From Piezodorus guildinii (taxonomy: Eukaryota; Arthropoda; Insecta; Hemiptera; Pentatomidae): a DNA stretch of 64,000 nucleotides. The stretch spans positions 92,845,521-92,909,520 of the forward strand of contig CM041297.1 of NCBI GenBank assembly GCA_023052935.1, read 5' to 3'. A program made the translations under genes and the position numbers. Positions 44,988 through 55,807 of this stretch are shown in pieces. Under the pieces are notes generated by a model. That model was given only the letters and a program-made list of their open reading frames with translations. It was not told the origin of the DNA and did not search any database. Within the stretch, counting starts at the first letter, position 1; the number at the start of each line of letters is the position of its first letter.

Positions 44988-47467
44988 TACTTTTTTTAAC
45001 TTTTAACAACAATTTTTATTGAGTAAAATTACAATCTGTCCCAATTTGGACATTAATAGTAGTGCTGAAAGATATCATACATACTACATTCATACAATAT
45101 TTACACGGGATAAAATTACAATAAAATATATACACAATAATGAATCAATACAATAGTCAAGAATTCACTTATACCTATATACACATACACACACTCATAC
45201 GTACATCACATTGAGTGGAGAATCTAGCCAGTGCTAGAACTCCAATATATTTACAACAGGTCGCGGGGCCACTGCCGTTTCAACCTTCTAGGTGGGTTGT
45301 ATGGATGAGTGGAGCTGGATAGGGATTGAGCTAGAGGATTAGGATGATGAAATAGGATCTGGTGGAATTTGGAAAATTTGGATGGAATTAGGTCTGAAAT
45401 AAATGGAACATTAAGGTCGTGGTGCAAGGTATAATTGGAGACATAATAAGGAGCATTTACTATTGTACGGAGGACTTTGGATTGAAAGGATTGAATGCGT
45501 TTGATGTTAGTACGTTTAGCTGTCCCCCACAGTTCAAGTCCGTAGGTCCAAATGGGCTTCAGTATTGTCTTGTAGATTAATAATTTGTTGTCAACTGTAA
45601 GTTCAGATTTTCTGTTGAGTAGTCGGTATAACTGTCCGAATCGTCGGTTGAGTTCTTGTCTTTTAAGTCTTGTATGTGGGTTCCAAGTCAATATTTTGTC
45701 TAACAGTAAGCCAAGATACCGGACTGTATCTGAGAGAGGAATTGGTAATGAGTTGAAATAAACTGGCGGACAGGAGTTTCGTCGAAGAGTGAAGGTTACG
45801 TGTTTGCATTTGGCTTCGTTCACCTTTATGCGCCAAGCATTACACCAGTCTTCGATAAGAGAAAGGTGTCTTTGCAGGTTTAAGGATGCTGTTTCAGGAT
45901 TGGAACTGGATGATAAGATGGCGGTGTCGTCTGCAAAAGTTGCCAGAAAGGTATCAGGATGTGTAGGAATATCTGCAGTGTAAAGGATGTAGAGGACGGG
46001 TCCCAAGACGCTGCCTTGAGGAACACCGGCCTCAACGGGATAAAGGTTAGAAAATTCTACACCACAGCGAACGCGGAAGGAACGGTTTGAGAGATAGGAT
46101 CGAAGAATGAGGTATAGAGACTGGGGTAAATGGGTTTTCAGCTTGAAGAGTAATCCAGTGTGCCATACCCGGTCAAAAGCTTGCGCAATGTCCAGAAACG
46201 CACCAGAACAATACTCTTTGCATTCAAGAGCTGAGGAAATATGGTCTACAACTCGGAGCCCCTGTTGAACTGTGGAATGCTGAGGACGGAATCCAAACTG
46301 ATGGGAAGGAAGATTTTGAGATTCTAATATGGGTAGGATACGTTTAAGAAGAAGCCTTTCGAAGATTTTTGAGAGGATGGGGAGTAGACTAATAGGCCTG
46401 TAGGATGAAGTGTTGTTGGAAGGTTTGCCTGGTTTTAGAAAAAGAATGATAGTGGAATGTTTCCATAACAGAGGAAAATAGGTGGTGCGTAGGATGCAGT
46501 TGTAAATATAAGTAAGGAATATAATAGCTTTCTGCGGAAGTTGTCGGAGGATCTGGGGAGTAAGGAGATCGTGTCCAGGAGATTTACGGAGGGTCAGTTT
46601 TTGGAGAAGATATTTGACCTCAGAGGGATTAATAGCTTTAGGAGGTAGGGAAAGTGGAATTGGTGACATAAGAAAGTCTTGCACTGTTGCGGTGTGATTG
46701 GCGTGGGATTCCGGGTGAGGAGTGAAAACTTTGGAGAGGTGTGTGGCGAATTCCTCGGCTTTATCTTCATCAGACGCAGCCCAGGAGTGATCACCACGTC
46801 GGAGAGGATGGGAAACTTGATGGTATTTTAGGATCTTTTTCGTGATATTCCACAGGGAATTATCACGAGCTGATAGAGAGAAGAGGTAGGAATTAAAGGA
46901 CTGGGAACGGAAGGTCGCCAACTCCCTCTTCAATTGTCTACAATAGAAGTTATAGGAGCGGCGATCTGTTGGGTGTCGGGTGCGCTGCCATAATGATCTT
47001 GCTCGGCGTTTAGTATGGATGAGGTCTATCATATGTTGTGGAAAATGATTTTGGTGAGGATTTATATTGGGGTGTTTAGGAGAGGAGGCAGTCCAGACAG
47101 CTTGTTGGATGGCGGTGGTAAAGGAATAGACGGAATTATCTAAGTCATCTGGGGTTTTGAGGGTTACTCTGAGGTCAATATTATCGGTCAGGATTTGGCG
47201 GAAAAGGTTCCAGTTGACAGGGCCTCGGATGAATGATGGTGGAATGGGTTTTGGAATTGGAGTGAGAGATACTTTTAGGATCAGTGGACTATGGTCTGAG
47301 GATAGTTCATCAAGGCGAGTTACAGAAAAGTTGAGGGAGCCTAATCCGCTGTGAATAAAGAAGTCGAGGATGTCAGGATTGCGGTTCGGATCGGTTGGCC
47401 AGTAGGTAGGGGAGTCAGGAGGCAGGATATTAAAATTTCGGGAGTTGAGTGCAGACAGCAAATTTCC
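44988..47467 (-). mobile_element. young jockey-clade LINE, 5'-truncated, 12-bp TSD
   Basis: 2480 bp between exact copies of CAATAATATATT (44976-44987, 47468-47479). On the minus strand it runs from inside the endonuclease domain through the whole reverse transcriptase to a ~250-bp 3'UTR, ending in an A-rich tail (44988-45000). It split the Penelope element between its GIY-YIG relic and its 3' pLTR, so it is the later arrival. A solo 3'UTR of a near relative is at 50077. Confidence 0.95.
45251..47461 (-). CDS. LINE ORF2 fragment: endonuclease end plus reverse transcriptase, uninterrupted
   Basis: 736 codons without a stop. In order: the last ~65 residues of the APE-type endonuclease (LDELSSDHSPLILKV at about 50-64, with the catalytic SDH motif), a linker, then the reverse transcriptase at about 330-600, with KPGKPSNNTSSYRPISLL (343-360), GFRPQHST (390-397), AFLDIAQAFDRVWH (421-434, first catalytic Asp), GVPQGSVLGPVLY (479-491) and FADDTAIL (509-516, the two catalytic Asp). 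The C-terminus ends WPRDLL. The reported start is simply the truncation point, since the frame enters open from the 5' edge. A full jockey ORF2 is about 900 residues, so only about the N-terminal fifth is missing. All visible RT catalytic residues are present. The enzyme nicks and copies LINE RNA into target DNA; this copy lacks a promoter and full nuclease. Confidence 0.96.
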   Translation of the reverse strand: MLSALNSRNFNILPPDSPTYWPTDPNRNPDILDFFIHSGLGSLNFSVTRLDELSSDHSPLILKVSLTPIPKPIPPSFIRGPVNWNLFRQILTDNIDLRVTLKTPDDLDNSVYSFTTAIQQAVWTASSPKHPNINPHQNHFPQHMIDLIHTKRRARSLWQRTRHPTDRRSYNFYCRQLKRELATFRSQSFNSYLFSLSARDNSLWNITKKILKYHQVSHPLRRGDHSWAASDEDKAEEFATHLSKVFTPHPESHANHTATVQDFLMSPIPLSLPPKAINPSEVKYLLQKLTLRKSPGHDLLTPQILRQLPQKAIIFLTYIYNCILRTTYFPLLWKHSTIILFLKPGKPSNNTSSYRPISLLPILSKIFERLLLKRILPILESQNLPSHQFGFRPQHSTVQQGLRVVDHISSALECKEYCSGAFLDIAQAFDRVWHTGLLFKLKTHLPQSLYLILRSYLSNRSFRVRCGVEFSNLYPVEAGVPQGSVLGPVLYILYTADIPTHPDTFLATFADDTAILSSSSNPETASLNLQRHLSLIEDWCNAWRIKVNEAKCKHVTFTLRRNSCPPVYFNSLPIPLSDTVRYLGLLLDKILTWNPHTRLKRQELNRRFGQLYRLLNRKSELTVDNKLLIYKTILKPIWTYGLELWGTAKRTNIKRIQSFQSKVLRTIVNAPYYVSNYTLHHDLNVPFISDLIPSKFSKFHQILFHHPNPLAQSLSSSTHPYNPPRRLKRQWPRDLL

Positions 47468-47740
47468 AATAATATATTAAGACAGTAAACATAACAAGGT
47501 GAAAATATTATAAGAAAAAAAAATTTAATTAACAATCATTGACTGTTCATAAAAGTTGATACAAAAGAATAAAATAATTAAATGTAGGGATGAATTGAAC
47601 TGTAAAACCATTAAGAATTGTTTAAGTGCATAAACAAATAAAATAAATACGTATATAAAATAAATGTATACATAAATAAATAAAAAATAAACCAATAAAT
47701 AAACAAAATGTATACAGTGGGATGGACATGGGAGGCTGCA

Positions 47741-48170
47741 TTACTTGATAGAGTTTAATATATGGCTGTAGGTGGAGGAGATGCATTGTTTATCAGTTTT
47801 ATGATTGACAGGATTAGAATGGAGATGGATGTGGACGGTTCAGCTATGTCTTTTTTCATAGTTGGGAACAGAATCTAAAATGGAACAGTCTTGAAAATTA
47901 AATGAATGATTAAAAGTTATGGAGTGTTCGGAGAGTTTAGAGGCTAGAAGGTTTCGAGAGGATGCGGAGGATTTATGTTGAGATATGCGGGTTTTAAAGT
48001 AGTTTTTGGTTTCATCCATATAGGATACATCGCAATCTAAAAGAGGTATTTTATAAACAATATTTGAACGGTATAGAGGATTTATCGGGTCTTTAGTATC
48101 AGTGAAAAGGTGGGAAAGTTTGTTCTGGGTCTTTAATCCTAGCTTTAGAGAGGGTAAGGAAGATTTTAAG
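47741..48170 (-). pseudogene. Penelope GIY-YIG endonuclease relic
   Basis: Minus frame: LSHLFTDTKDPINPLYRSNI, then VYKIPLLDCDVSYMDETKNY, FKTRISQHKSSASS, LSEHSITFNHSFNFQDC, SILDSVPNYEKRH, a TGA stop, and TVHIHLHSNPVNHKTDK. This is the C-terminal nuclease of Penelope-like elements: 'VYKIPC..C..SYIGxTKR.L.TR...H' followed by the 'AEH' and 'NY..R...E' blocks. The Tyr-Ile-Gly of the core reads YMD and the Cys after VYKIP is Leu, so activity is unlikely. The TGA and missing RT confirm it is dead. Jockey inserted about 260 bases downstream. Confidence 0.85.
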
Positions 48171-48187
48171 GATTTTATCTGTCATTA

Positions 48188-48439
48188 TCTAAGTCATTAT
48201 CTGCTCTGTATAGCCCTCTCATTATTATACCTTTGTCATTGTAATTTAATTAATTGGTTTCTTTACAGCTCTAGTTCCTTTTATGTTATAGTATTGACAT
48301 TCCCTTGCGCAATTTTAAATGTATCTCTTTCGTATCTTTTTACCCTGATGATGAACTACAATGGGGGTCGAAACGTTGGCAAAAAATAAATTGTTGAAAC
48401 TATTCAATTGTTTCACTGACCGCCACCCGGACTAATTCC
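48188..48439. repeat. Penelope pLTR, right arm
   Basis: Plus-strand order: GTCATTATCTGCTCTGTATA ... ACCCTGATGATGAACTACAA ... GTCGAAACGTTGGC ... TTTCACTGACCGCCACCC. About 85-90% similar to the complement of the left arm by eye. Confidence 0.88.
48335..48382 (+). ncRNA. hammerhead-like motif in Penelope pLTR
   Basis: CTGATGA at 48345-48351 and GAAAC at 48370-48374, followed by GTTGGC. The conserved core bases are intact, but the stem II pairing between them is poor (TGAACTAC against GGGGGTC). The left arm carries the same arrangement. I regard the origin as a pLTR ribozyme and its activity as doubtful. Confidence 0.5.
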
Positions 48440-48942
48440 TTTTTAGCAAAATATTATTTATTTACTTTATGGGTTTGGAACACAAAATAACAAAAGAAAT
48501 TGATAATTTTCACGTCTTATAATTGGCATTTAATTATGTTTTTAAAGGGGTGAAATATAAGTAACAACTATATGAAAAGAATCAGAAGATGGCTTAAAGA
48601 AAAATTGAAACTTCATAATGTTTTAGAACGATAGGAAACTATTGAGGGAGTCCCTATACAAACTGTAGACAAGTACGTAAACCACTTGAACTGCGATAGT
48701 CAGTCGGTTTGGTACTTCAGAAATCGATCCCTGTTCAAGGCTGTGCCGCTAGAACACTACCCAATTCAGATTACATCCATGCAATTTAATTTATATAATA
48801 TTATTATATTCATACTTCTTATTATATCATCTGCATGCAGAACAACAAAACAACGGGGAAAAGAGCTGGATATATCTTAAAAGAGATCTTGGCACCACAA
48901 ATTAATTTCCAAATAAATGAAATATTATACGAGAAACGATTT

Positions 48943-49226
48943 ATTTTTTCTTTCACTTACCTATATATGAAATACATAGTAAGGGAAAGTGTTGCGATCG
49001 TGAAAATGCTCAGTTTTCAGTTTTCAACGGAAATACACGTTTCAGAGTTCCCTGAGTCCAAATGACCAAGTCCCGCAAAAAGGTATGTGTGTGTGTGCGT
49101 GTGTGTGGTAACTCACGCGCGTAAACGGAAAACGTCCTATGAAACGGAAATTTCACATTTAAGACAACTATACGGCCGAGATATTACAAAATCTTTTTCA
49201 TCAAACTCAGCTTAACCGAAGAGCCT
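48943..49226 (-). repeat. GTAAG-family repeat (copy H), truncated
   Basis: Starts TTCTTTCACTTACCTATATATG, includes the GT/CA run (49086-49107), and stops after the 'cttaaccgaagagcc' block. Confidence 0.8.
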
Positions 49227-49229
49227 ACA

Positions 49230-50066
49230 TTTCCAATACGATGGATTGGTGTCTGCGCTTTTCTTAAAGTGTAACACAACTTTTTTCAAAGGGAAGAACA
49301 GAAAAAAGATTTCTGATGGAAAATTACTGTTTTCAGATGAAAAAACATCATAAAAGTTCTGCCCCGAAGTGAAATAAAATTACAAATGTGTTTCTGAATG
49401 GTATTTATTTTGTTTGGTTTTTGTTGATAATTTTAATATATCAAATCTACCCAATAAAATATTTACTGCTATAATGATAAACTATCAGGTCAGATCAGAT
49501 AGAACTCGTATAAAAAAAGAAAGAAAAATGGCTCCGAAACGCAATACGATGACTACTGAAACCAGCGTGTAATATCACGGATCCAACAGTGGTGTAAATC
49601 TGTTTCAACCCCATCTCCAAAAACATTGATCTTAGTAACACTACCATAAAAAATCACCATGTCGTGATATGAAACAAAGTTCTCTAAAAACTTATAGAAT
49701 AACGATACTTACGATACGAGACCAGGACAGAGTTTTATCTTGAAAGAGTGCGTTTAGAATAACTATGCAACTTCATATTGCTTTTAGAACTGTATCTAAA
49801 GAGGTTCTAATGATTTTTGGTTGAAACCACTATAACGATTAAGTGATATGTAATGCAAGTTATGTTTTTATCTTCATCAAAATAGTAAGACAGAGCTTTA
49901 CGGCTAAATTTTCTAAATATATACTCGTATCTATAAAGCATCTTCAGATTTGTTTAATTAAAATACCCAACTTTAATAAAAAATGTACAAATAATGACAA
50001 AAAATTTATAAACCATTAAAGGTACGATAGAAAAATATTTTTTAAATTGATATATTTTTCAAAAAT
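49230..50066. other. non-coding stretch
   Basis: Nothing recognised. Confidence 0.5.
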
Positions 50067-50076
50067 TATATTAGTA

Positions 50077-50276
50077 TTTTTTTTTCTTTTAGAAACAATT
50101 TTTATTGAGTAATATTACATTCTGTCCTTAATAGGACATTTTTAATAGTGATAAATTACAACATTCATACTACATTCACACGATATATACAAAACAATAA
50201 ATTTATAAAATAATAATACAATATACATATATACAAAAAAGAATCAATAAGAATATGTACAAAAGTCACTCATACC
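50077..50276 (-). mobile_element. solo LINE 3'UTR with 10-bp TSD
   Basis: 200 bp between exact copies of TATATTAGTA (50067-50076, 50277-50286). Left edge is a T run; body shares 'acaatttttattgagtaa(a/t)attaca' and TCTGTCC with the 3'UTR of the LINE at 44988. A minimal, heavily 5'-truncated insertion of that family. Confidence 0.88.
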
Positions 50277-50574
50277 TATATTAGTAATATAGGTGAATAA
50301 TTTACAGATGGAAAACTGATTTTAGAAACGTTATAACCCAACGCATAAAGTAATAGATGATAATGGACAGAGCCGAAAATCGCTTAAACCTAAGTGTTTG
50401 CTGAATAATAAAATAATTATTTCTTTTACCGTATTGTTTAATCAAAAAAAAAAATATCGATAGAAATCTCAATATAACCTTCCCAGGTGTATTTCAAACA
50501 AACAAGGAGATTAGTGAATGTAAGTGTGATGCGAACACGATATTTTTTATATATTTTAAATAGATAAAATTCGC

Positions 50575-50765
50575 AGTTTTAGGCTACTTTAACACTTACT
50601 AGACAAACGGTTAAATCTTCCTCTTAACTACAAAAGGCTCATTTACACGGCAATTATAAGACCAATCTGGACTTACGGAGTAGAGCTATGGGGCTTTACT
50701 AAACCATCAAATTCTTCCCGCATCCAATCTTTACTACCCGAAATCCCTCGTAAATTCATAAAGAA
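50575..50765 (+). pseudogene. jockey-like LINE relic fragment
   Basis: Matches 35080-35260: AACACTTACTAGACAAACG, 'aggctcatttacacggcaattataagaccaatctggacttacggagtagagctatgggg' in order, encoding IIRPIWTYGVELWGFTKPSN in one open stretch. No 3' end or tail, so probably cut out by later events. Confidence 0.8.
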
Positions 50766-50769
50766 AAAA

Positions 50770-51814
50770 CATAAAATATTATAATCCTATTTTCATCTAT
50801 GTATAAAAAAATAATAAATAATAATTAAAAACAAAACTAAACTGTCTCGGATTTTGAAAAGAGATATAAGTTTTTGTTTTGAGTTTAAAACCTCCTCAAC
50901 ACCTAATGAGCTGACTAAGATGTGTTTCACGCATATTAAGAAGTTGAAAAGCTATGTTTCAGGAGTTTGACAATTAATGAAAAATAGCGTATTTCGTAAC
51001 CAAATACTGTAGCAGTATCAAACAAAAGCAACAACATTAAATATGGAAGATTAAGATTAATTTAAAAATATTTAAAGTAGATCGTAAAGAAACGATAAGA
51101 TTATATTTAACAAAGGAATATATGTAAAGGAAGTATAGTATATTGATAGCCATCAGAGTGTGATTTGTTTTTTGTTTTAAAGTTTTCAGTTTCTTGACTA
51201 AATCATACCATCCTAAAATTAAGATTTTAATCCATATGCATGGCGGAATTTAAAAAAAAAATGGAGTAAAACGTACTTATATATTAAATAGTTGTCCGTG
51301 AAATAAACAGGAAGAATGAGATGTTTCGGGTGGTCGTAAAAAAAAAAAAAATAATAAATAAAAGAAGAAGAAAATAGTGAAAAAGTTAAAACTGGTTATT
51401 CAATTTTTATTTTATTTTTTATTTTATTTTTTTAAATCCATCCGAAACATCTTATCCTGCATATCCCTATAAATTGTTCATACTTCGTTTGTAACTAATT
51501 AGAGTCCATGATTCCACCAATAAAAATCATGTAAGTCACCGATAAACCCATGGAGAAGAATACATAAGAGGAAGTGGTAATTTCTTATTATTCATTCTCC
51601 TTTTCACAATTTTATATCATTATAGAGTTCAGTTATGAATGAATGAGATGAATGAAAATTATATAAATCTACAGTGATGATTTTGGAATTTCTAATTTGT
51701 CTTTTTTTCTGAAATAATTGTTCAATTATAAAACTATTTACCAATATCTTTATAAAATCAGAAATTAGAGAATAAAAGTTCTTATTTTGTATTTTATCTT
51801 CATATGAAAATAAA
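50770..51814. other. AT-rich non-coding stretch
   Basis: Purine- and T-rich tracts near 51330-51435. Nothing recognised. Confidence 0.5.
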
Positions 51815-53245
51815 ATAAAATTTAAATAGCTGAAAAATATACAAAATCATTAGTAATAATAAAAAATACACGTTCTGTACATATGTTTTTTAAGATTCCT
51901 AGGAAATGGTCTAAAGGTCGAAAGGTGAAAAAAAGAGATTTTAAAAATCAAATTTATTTTAAAAACCTATAAAAAATTCTTATATTAAAATTATCTTTTA
52001 AAAATTATTATTAATGTTAGTTTAAACAATATTAATGTTTAAATAATGAAACTATGATTAAAAAACCTGATTAGATCATAAAAACATACACAAATATATA
52101 CAGCAAGAGAACAAGGAAAGTTGAAAAACCTATCCCGCATCTCAAGAGCAAAAACGATTTCACACAGAAATGCAATAAATTAAAGTTTCATGTTTTCTCG
52201 AGTTTTTTAAATTTTTTAAAAACTACTCAGGTTATTTAAAATCCAATACTTTTCAGTTAACTATAATGACATAGAATAAAATGTTAAATTCGGGTTGAAA
52301 TTATTAGGGAAACCTAATAGAATTTTTTCTATCCTATCCTATTTTATTTCATTAAATAAATTTAAAAAACACAAAACCATTAGTAATAATTGAATACACA
52401 AGCATAATTTATAACAATTTATACAAGATTCATTGAAATGGCCCAGGCCGAAACAGGGGAAAAACGAGAAAAAATAAACGTTAAGTGAAGAAAATCAAAA
52501 TCAAATTTATTTTAAAAACCTATAACAAATCCATATATTAAAATTATTTAAAAAAATTATTATTAATGCTTGTTTAAATAATGAAACAATTATTAAAAAA
52601 ATAAATCATATCATAAACCCTTCATATACTTATATTATTCATTTTTAATCATACCCTCCTCAAGGAGACTATAAGTGATTGTAAACAATAACAGTTGACC
52701 CACAAACGGATTTGAGATAATTAAAAGAAACCGGACTGTGTTCGATTTCAACAAGCCTTTAATAAATTTAAATTCCGATCATAAGGGTTAATCGAACAGC
52801 AAAGCTGAACTCTCGCATGTCGAAATAAGCATGTTCCCTAAGGGTAAAAAAAAAAATTAAAAAAGCAAAAGAAATGCCCAGATGTTACACAATCTATCAT
52901 TTTTTCACAAGAACACCGATACCTATCTTCTTTTATTTTACCACGGTTTTACATTTACTTGAACACGAATATATACAGCTTGAGAACAAGGAAACTTGAT
53001 GAATTGCATATCAAGAGGAACGAAAAGTACATACGACCAAAACACGATTTCACACGGAAAAGCAATAAATTAAAGATATTTTTTTTGGAGTTTCTTAAAT
53101 TTGTTTGTTGATAACATAAAAACTAATCAGATTAATTAAGATCTAATATTTTTCAGAGAACCATAATGACATAATTCAGAATATAATATTAAATTCAGAT
53201 TGAAATTATTAGGCAAACTTATTCAATTTTTTTTATTCTATATTC
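51815..53245. repeat. diverged tandem duplication of a ~0.55-kb unit, second unit interrupted
   Basis: Unit 1, about 51815-52365, and unit 2, about 52365-53245, share in order: CATTAGTAATAAT; a decayed Penelope-type motif (AATGGTCTAAAGGTCGAAAGG / AATGGCCCAGGCCGAAACAGG); TTTATTTTAAAAACCTATAA; GAGAACAAGGAAA; CGATTTCACAC(A/G)GAAA; and TTGAAATTATTAGG. About 320 extra bases (52640-52965) sit in unit 2. No protein. Confidence 0.7.
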
Positions 53246-53499
53246 ATACAATATTACAAAGAAATAAATTTATGAAATAATAATACTTATTTTTTATTAT
53301 ATAAATACACTCTCCACAAAAAATGTTTTGAAAATCATTTAATTTTTTCCTGTGAAATTAATGTGCATTACATCAACATTTTTATAAAATAGTATTCTTT
53401 TGGGATGATTAAGAGGTAAAATTAAGATTAAGAAACAAAAAGTAATGATTTATTTGGAAAAAAATGGGAAAAAGAGAAAATTAACGAAAATTTATATTA

Positions 53500-54400
53500 C
53501 AAAATAAGTTGTTGAATTCAACTTGCAATAACGAATATTGCTTCCTCTTGCATGAACTATTGCCTGGAGCCTTGTAGGCATACTTCTAATAAGGTTTGCT
53601 ACAACATCTTGTGGGATTTCGTCCCATGCTTCCACTAAAGAAGTTCTTAGCTCCTGTAAGTTTTTAGGAGGGTTTATTCTTCTTTTTCAAGTTCATCAAA
53701 GAAATGTTCAATAGGATTAAGTCAGGGCTACGAGCTGGACTACATGAAGTCTGAATTCCTGTATCATTGAGATATTGCTGAATCCAGTTTGCAGTCTGTG
53801 TTCGAGCATTGACAAGCATAAAAAGAAAATTTTCTCGAATAAATGGAGCAAAAGGTATTGTTCAAGGATCTCTGTTATGTACAAATCTTTATTTAAGGAA
53901 GGTCTGTTGAAGACATGGAGATTAATTTTCGCTTCCAGAGATATTCCTCCCCACACCATCACTGAACCACCTCCATATTGCACTCTCCTAGCGATGTTAC
54001 ATTAAGAATAACGCTCCCCTGATCTTCGGTAAATGCTCCTCCATCTGGAGAGTAAAGTGAAAAACGTGACTCATCGGAAAAAAGTGTAGTACTATATTCA
54101 TTTTCATTCCACAATATATGCTCTAGAGCAAACTCTAAACGGGCTCTTCGATGATTTACAGTGATCTGTGGAACTATGGCTACCTTCCTGGAATGTAAGC
54201 TCATTTCAGCAAGTCTTATTCTGACAGTTTCGGCACTAATTGAAACATTACGAACCATCCGGAGCCTTTGAGAAGTCTCACAAGCAAAGCTATTTCGAAG
54301 AGTATATATTAAAATAAACCGATCATCTCGTAGCTGTGTCGTTCTTGAGCGAACAGAACCTGGCCTGCGTGTGTAGAGCCCAGTGTCACAGCAACTATCC
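53500..54400 (-). pseudogene. Tc1-type transposase relic
   Basis: Minus strand from about 54375: RSRTTQLRDDRFILIYTLR (helix-turn-helix end), VSISAETVRIRLAEMSLHSR, RRARLEFALEH then TLFSDESRFSLYSPDG, which holds the first catalytic Asp. A frameshift near 53970 leads to GGGSVMVWGGIS and LHVFNRPSLNKDLYITEIL. The second Asp motif (normally DNA.PH) is altered to HRLQTGFS, and the third catalytic Glu region (NPIEHFFDELEKEE, near 53700) survives in yet another frame. It is inactive. Confidence 0.88.
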
Positions 54401-54465
54401 TCTGACTATGCCTATTTTCGACTAATGCAACGGCACTGGCCTCTTGTTCGGCGGTTATTAATAAT

Positions 54466-54525
54466 ACTAATAAAACAACTTTATTCTGGGACTATGTCCC
54501 TTCAGAATAACAGAAATGAATTCTA
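54466..54525 (-). mobile_element. LINE 3'-end fragment nested in Tc1
   Basis: AACAACTTTATTCTGGGACT and CCCTTCAGAATAACAG match the 3' end of the LINE at 14617 (TTTTATTCTGGGACTAGGTC, 14648). Short direct repeats of 'taatacta/taatatta' type flank it. Confidence 0.65.
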
Positions 54526-54796
54526 ATATTACGGTGATTAGTAATTTAAGCAAGAAGAAGCAATGCCCGTTATTGAAAGTCAAGAGAAAAACAATTTATT
54601 TTGTGATATAAATTTTCTCTTTTTTCCTTTTTTCTGAATAAATCTTTATATTTTGTTTCTTAATCTTAATTTTACCTCTGAATCATCCCCAAAAAAAAAT
54701 ACTATTTTTTTTAAATGTTGGTTGGTGCACAGGATTTTCACAGGAAAAAAATTAAAATGATTTTTTAAAGTGAACCCTTTTTCTATGAAGCAGTGT

Positions 54797-54814
54797 ATAT
54801 ATATATATATAAGA

Positions 54815-54851
<37 letters not shown>

Positions 54852-54876
54852 GTGTGTGTGTGTGTGTGTGTGTGCA
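54797..54876. repeat. (AT)n then (TG)n microsatellite
   Basis: It abuts the right TA of the Tc1-like element, so the element may have landed at the edge of an AT repeat. Confidence 0.9.
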
Positions 54877-55019
54877 ATAAAGAATAAAGAATTTTAGATT
54901 TCACATAGAATATTATTTTTTAAGGTTATTTCAGCGATCAATCAACTTGTTTTACACTTGGAATCAACGGTTCTTTACTTTCCTCGTGAAACACGACTTA
55001 TATGACTCACATGTGCTCA

Positions 55020-55100
55020 AGTTCCTGTGTCTATTACGTAAGGAGCCTTTCGACCTGCAGAACCTTGATCAAGCTTATCATACCGTCTCTGATTTATTTT
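55020..55100 (-). repeat. Penelope-type pLTR fragment
   Basis: Minus strand: ATAAGCTTGATCAAGGTTCTGC then AGGTCGAAAGGCTCC. The order (C)TTGATCAAGG...GGTCGAAA follows the pLTR pattern, with stem II AAGGTTCTGCAGGTC only partly paired. Flanks show no coding sequence. Confidence 0.4.
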
Positions 55101-55807
55101 GTTTATATAAATATTAGCAAAACTAGTTTATTAGGTTAATTTATGTATTTATCATATTCTTTATCTATTCGTTTTAACTCATCAGAATTTATGAACTAGA
55201 AATATTAATTCATAATTCCATATCATCTGAATTGTTTGTAATTCTATTTGTACTTTTTTGTAGGAAAATAGAAAACAAGATTTAGAAAAATTAACAATAA
55301 TGTTAATAATAATTTTTCCCGTCTGCTTTCAAAATATATGCCATACTAATTGATTATTATCTACCACTTCAGAACTGTGAATCGTAGTCGTTAATCATTT
55401 TAAGGAAATATACATTTGTTTGGACAGTATAACTGCATTATCTCGTGTCTGAGTGTTTTTTGCATTATTCTTCAGAAATATTTGTGTTTTTTAATAAATG
55501 ATAATGTAAAGTTTCATTCTTACAGGACTTTTTTAGAGTTTCATAAGCGATTATGAGATAAACGAAATATTATTTCTTAAAGGGTTATCTACATAGTAAA
55601 GTGATAAACATATATTTCATTATGATCTATTAAAAATGAAAAAAGGGACTTTAATGCGACTAACTGTGAAAACATGCTACTTCCTCTAACTACTCGTTTA
55701 TAGTTAAATGTATTGAGAGTTGATTTTTCAGGACCGATTTGTAGGTTCTTTAACATTGATTATGTATAACACAAAATTTCTGAATATCTTCCTATTAATA
55801 TATTTTT
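55101..55807. other. AT-rich non-coding stretch
   Basis: Nothing recognised. Confidence 0.5.

Larger units (their letters stand above)
44261..48446 (-). mobile_element. Penelope-like element with inverted pLTRs, holding a jockey insertion
   Basis: Bounded by exact 13-bp repeats CAAAATATTATTT (44248-44260, 48447-48459). About 1.7 kb remains after subtracting the nested LINE (44988-47467) and one 12-bp target copy. Two ~260-bp terminal repeats face each other (44301-44572 and 48188-48439), sharing GGGTGGCGGTCAGTGAAACA and the hammerhead-like core. Between them only the C-terminal GIY-YIG endonuclease relic (48170-47741) and ~0.7 kb of 3' region remain; the reverse transcriptase is absent. Penelope-like elements typically pair an RT with a GIY-YIG nuclease and often have oddly arranged terminal repeats, so this is a 5'-truncated copy. 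Confidence 0.88.
53308..54795 (-). mobile_element. Tc1-like transposon with ~230-bp inverted repeats
   Basis: Ends CACTCTCCACAAAAAATG... and ...CTATGAAGCAGTG with TA outside each. The two ends match in inverted orientation for about 230 bases (for example AAAATTAAGATTAAGAAACAAA on both), far longer than the usual short Tc1 TIR. The interior encodes a broken transposase on the minus strand. A ~60-bp LINE tail is nested at about 54466-54525. Confidence 0.88.

Noticed and set aside
45789..47354. Plus-strand open frames at 45789-45983 and 47157-47354
   Set aside because: Antisense shadows of the LINE reverse transcriptase frame.
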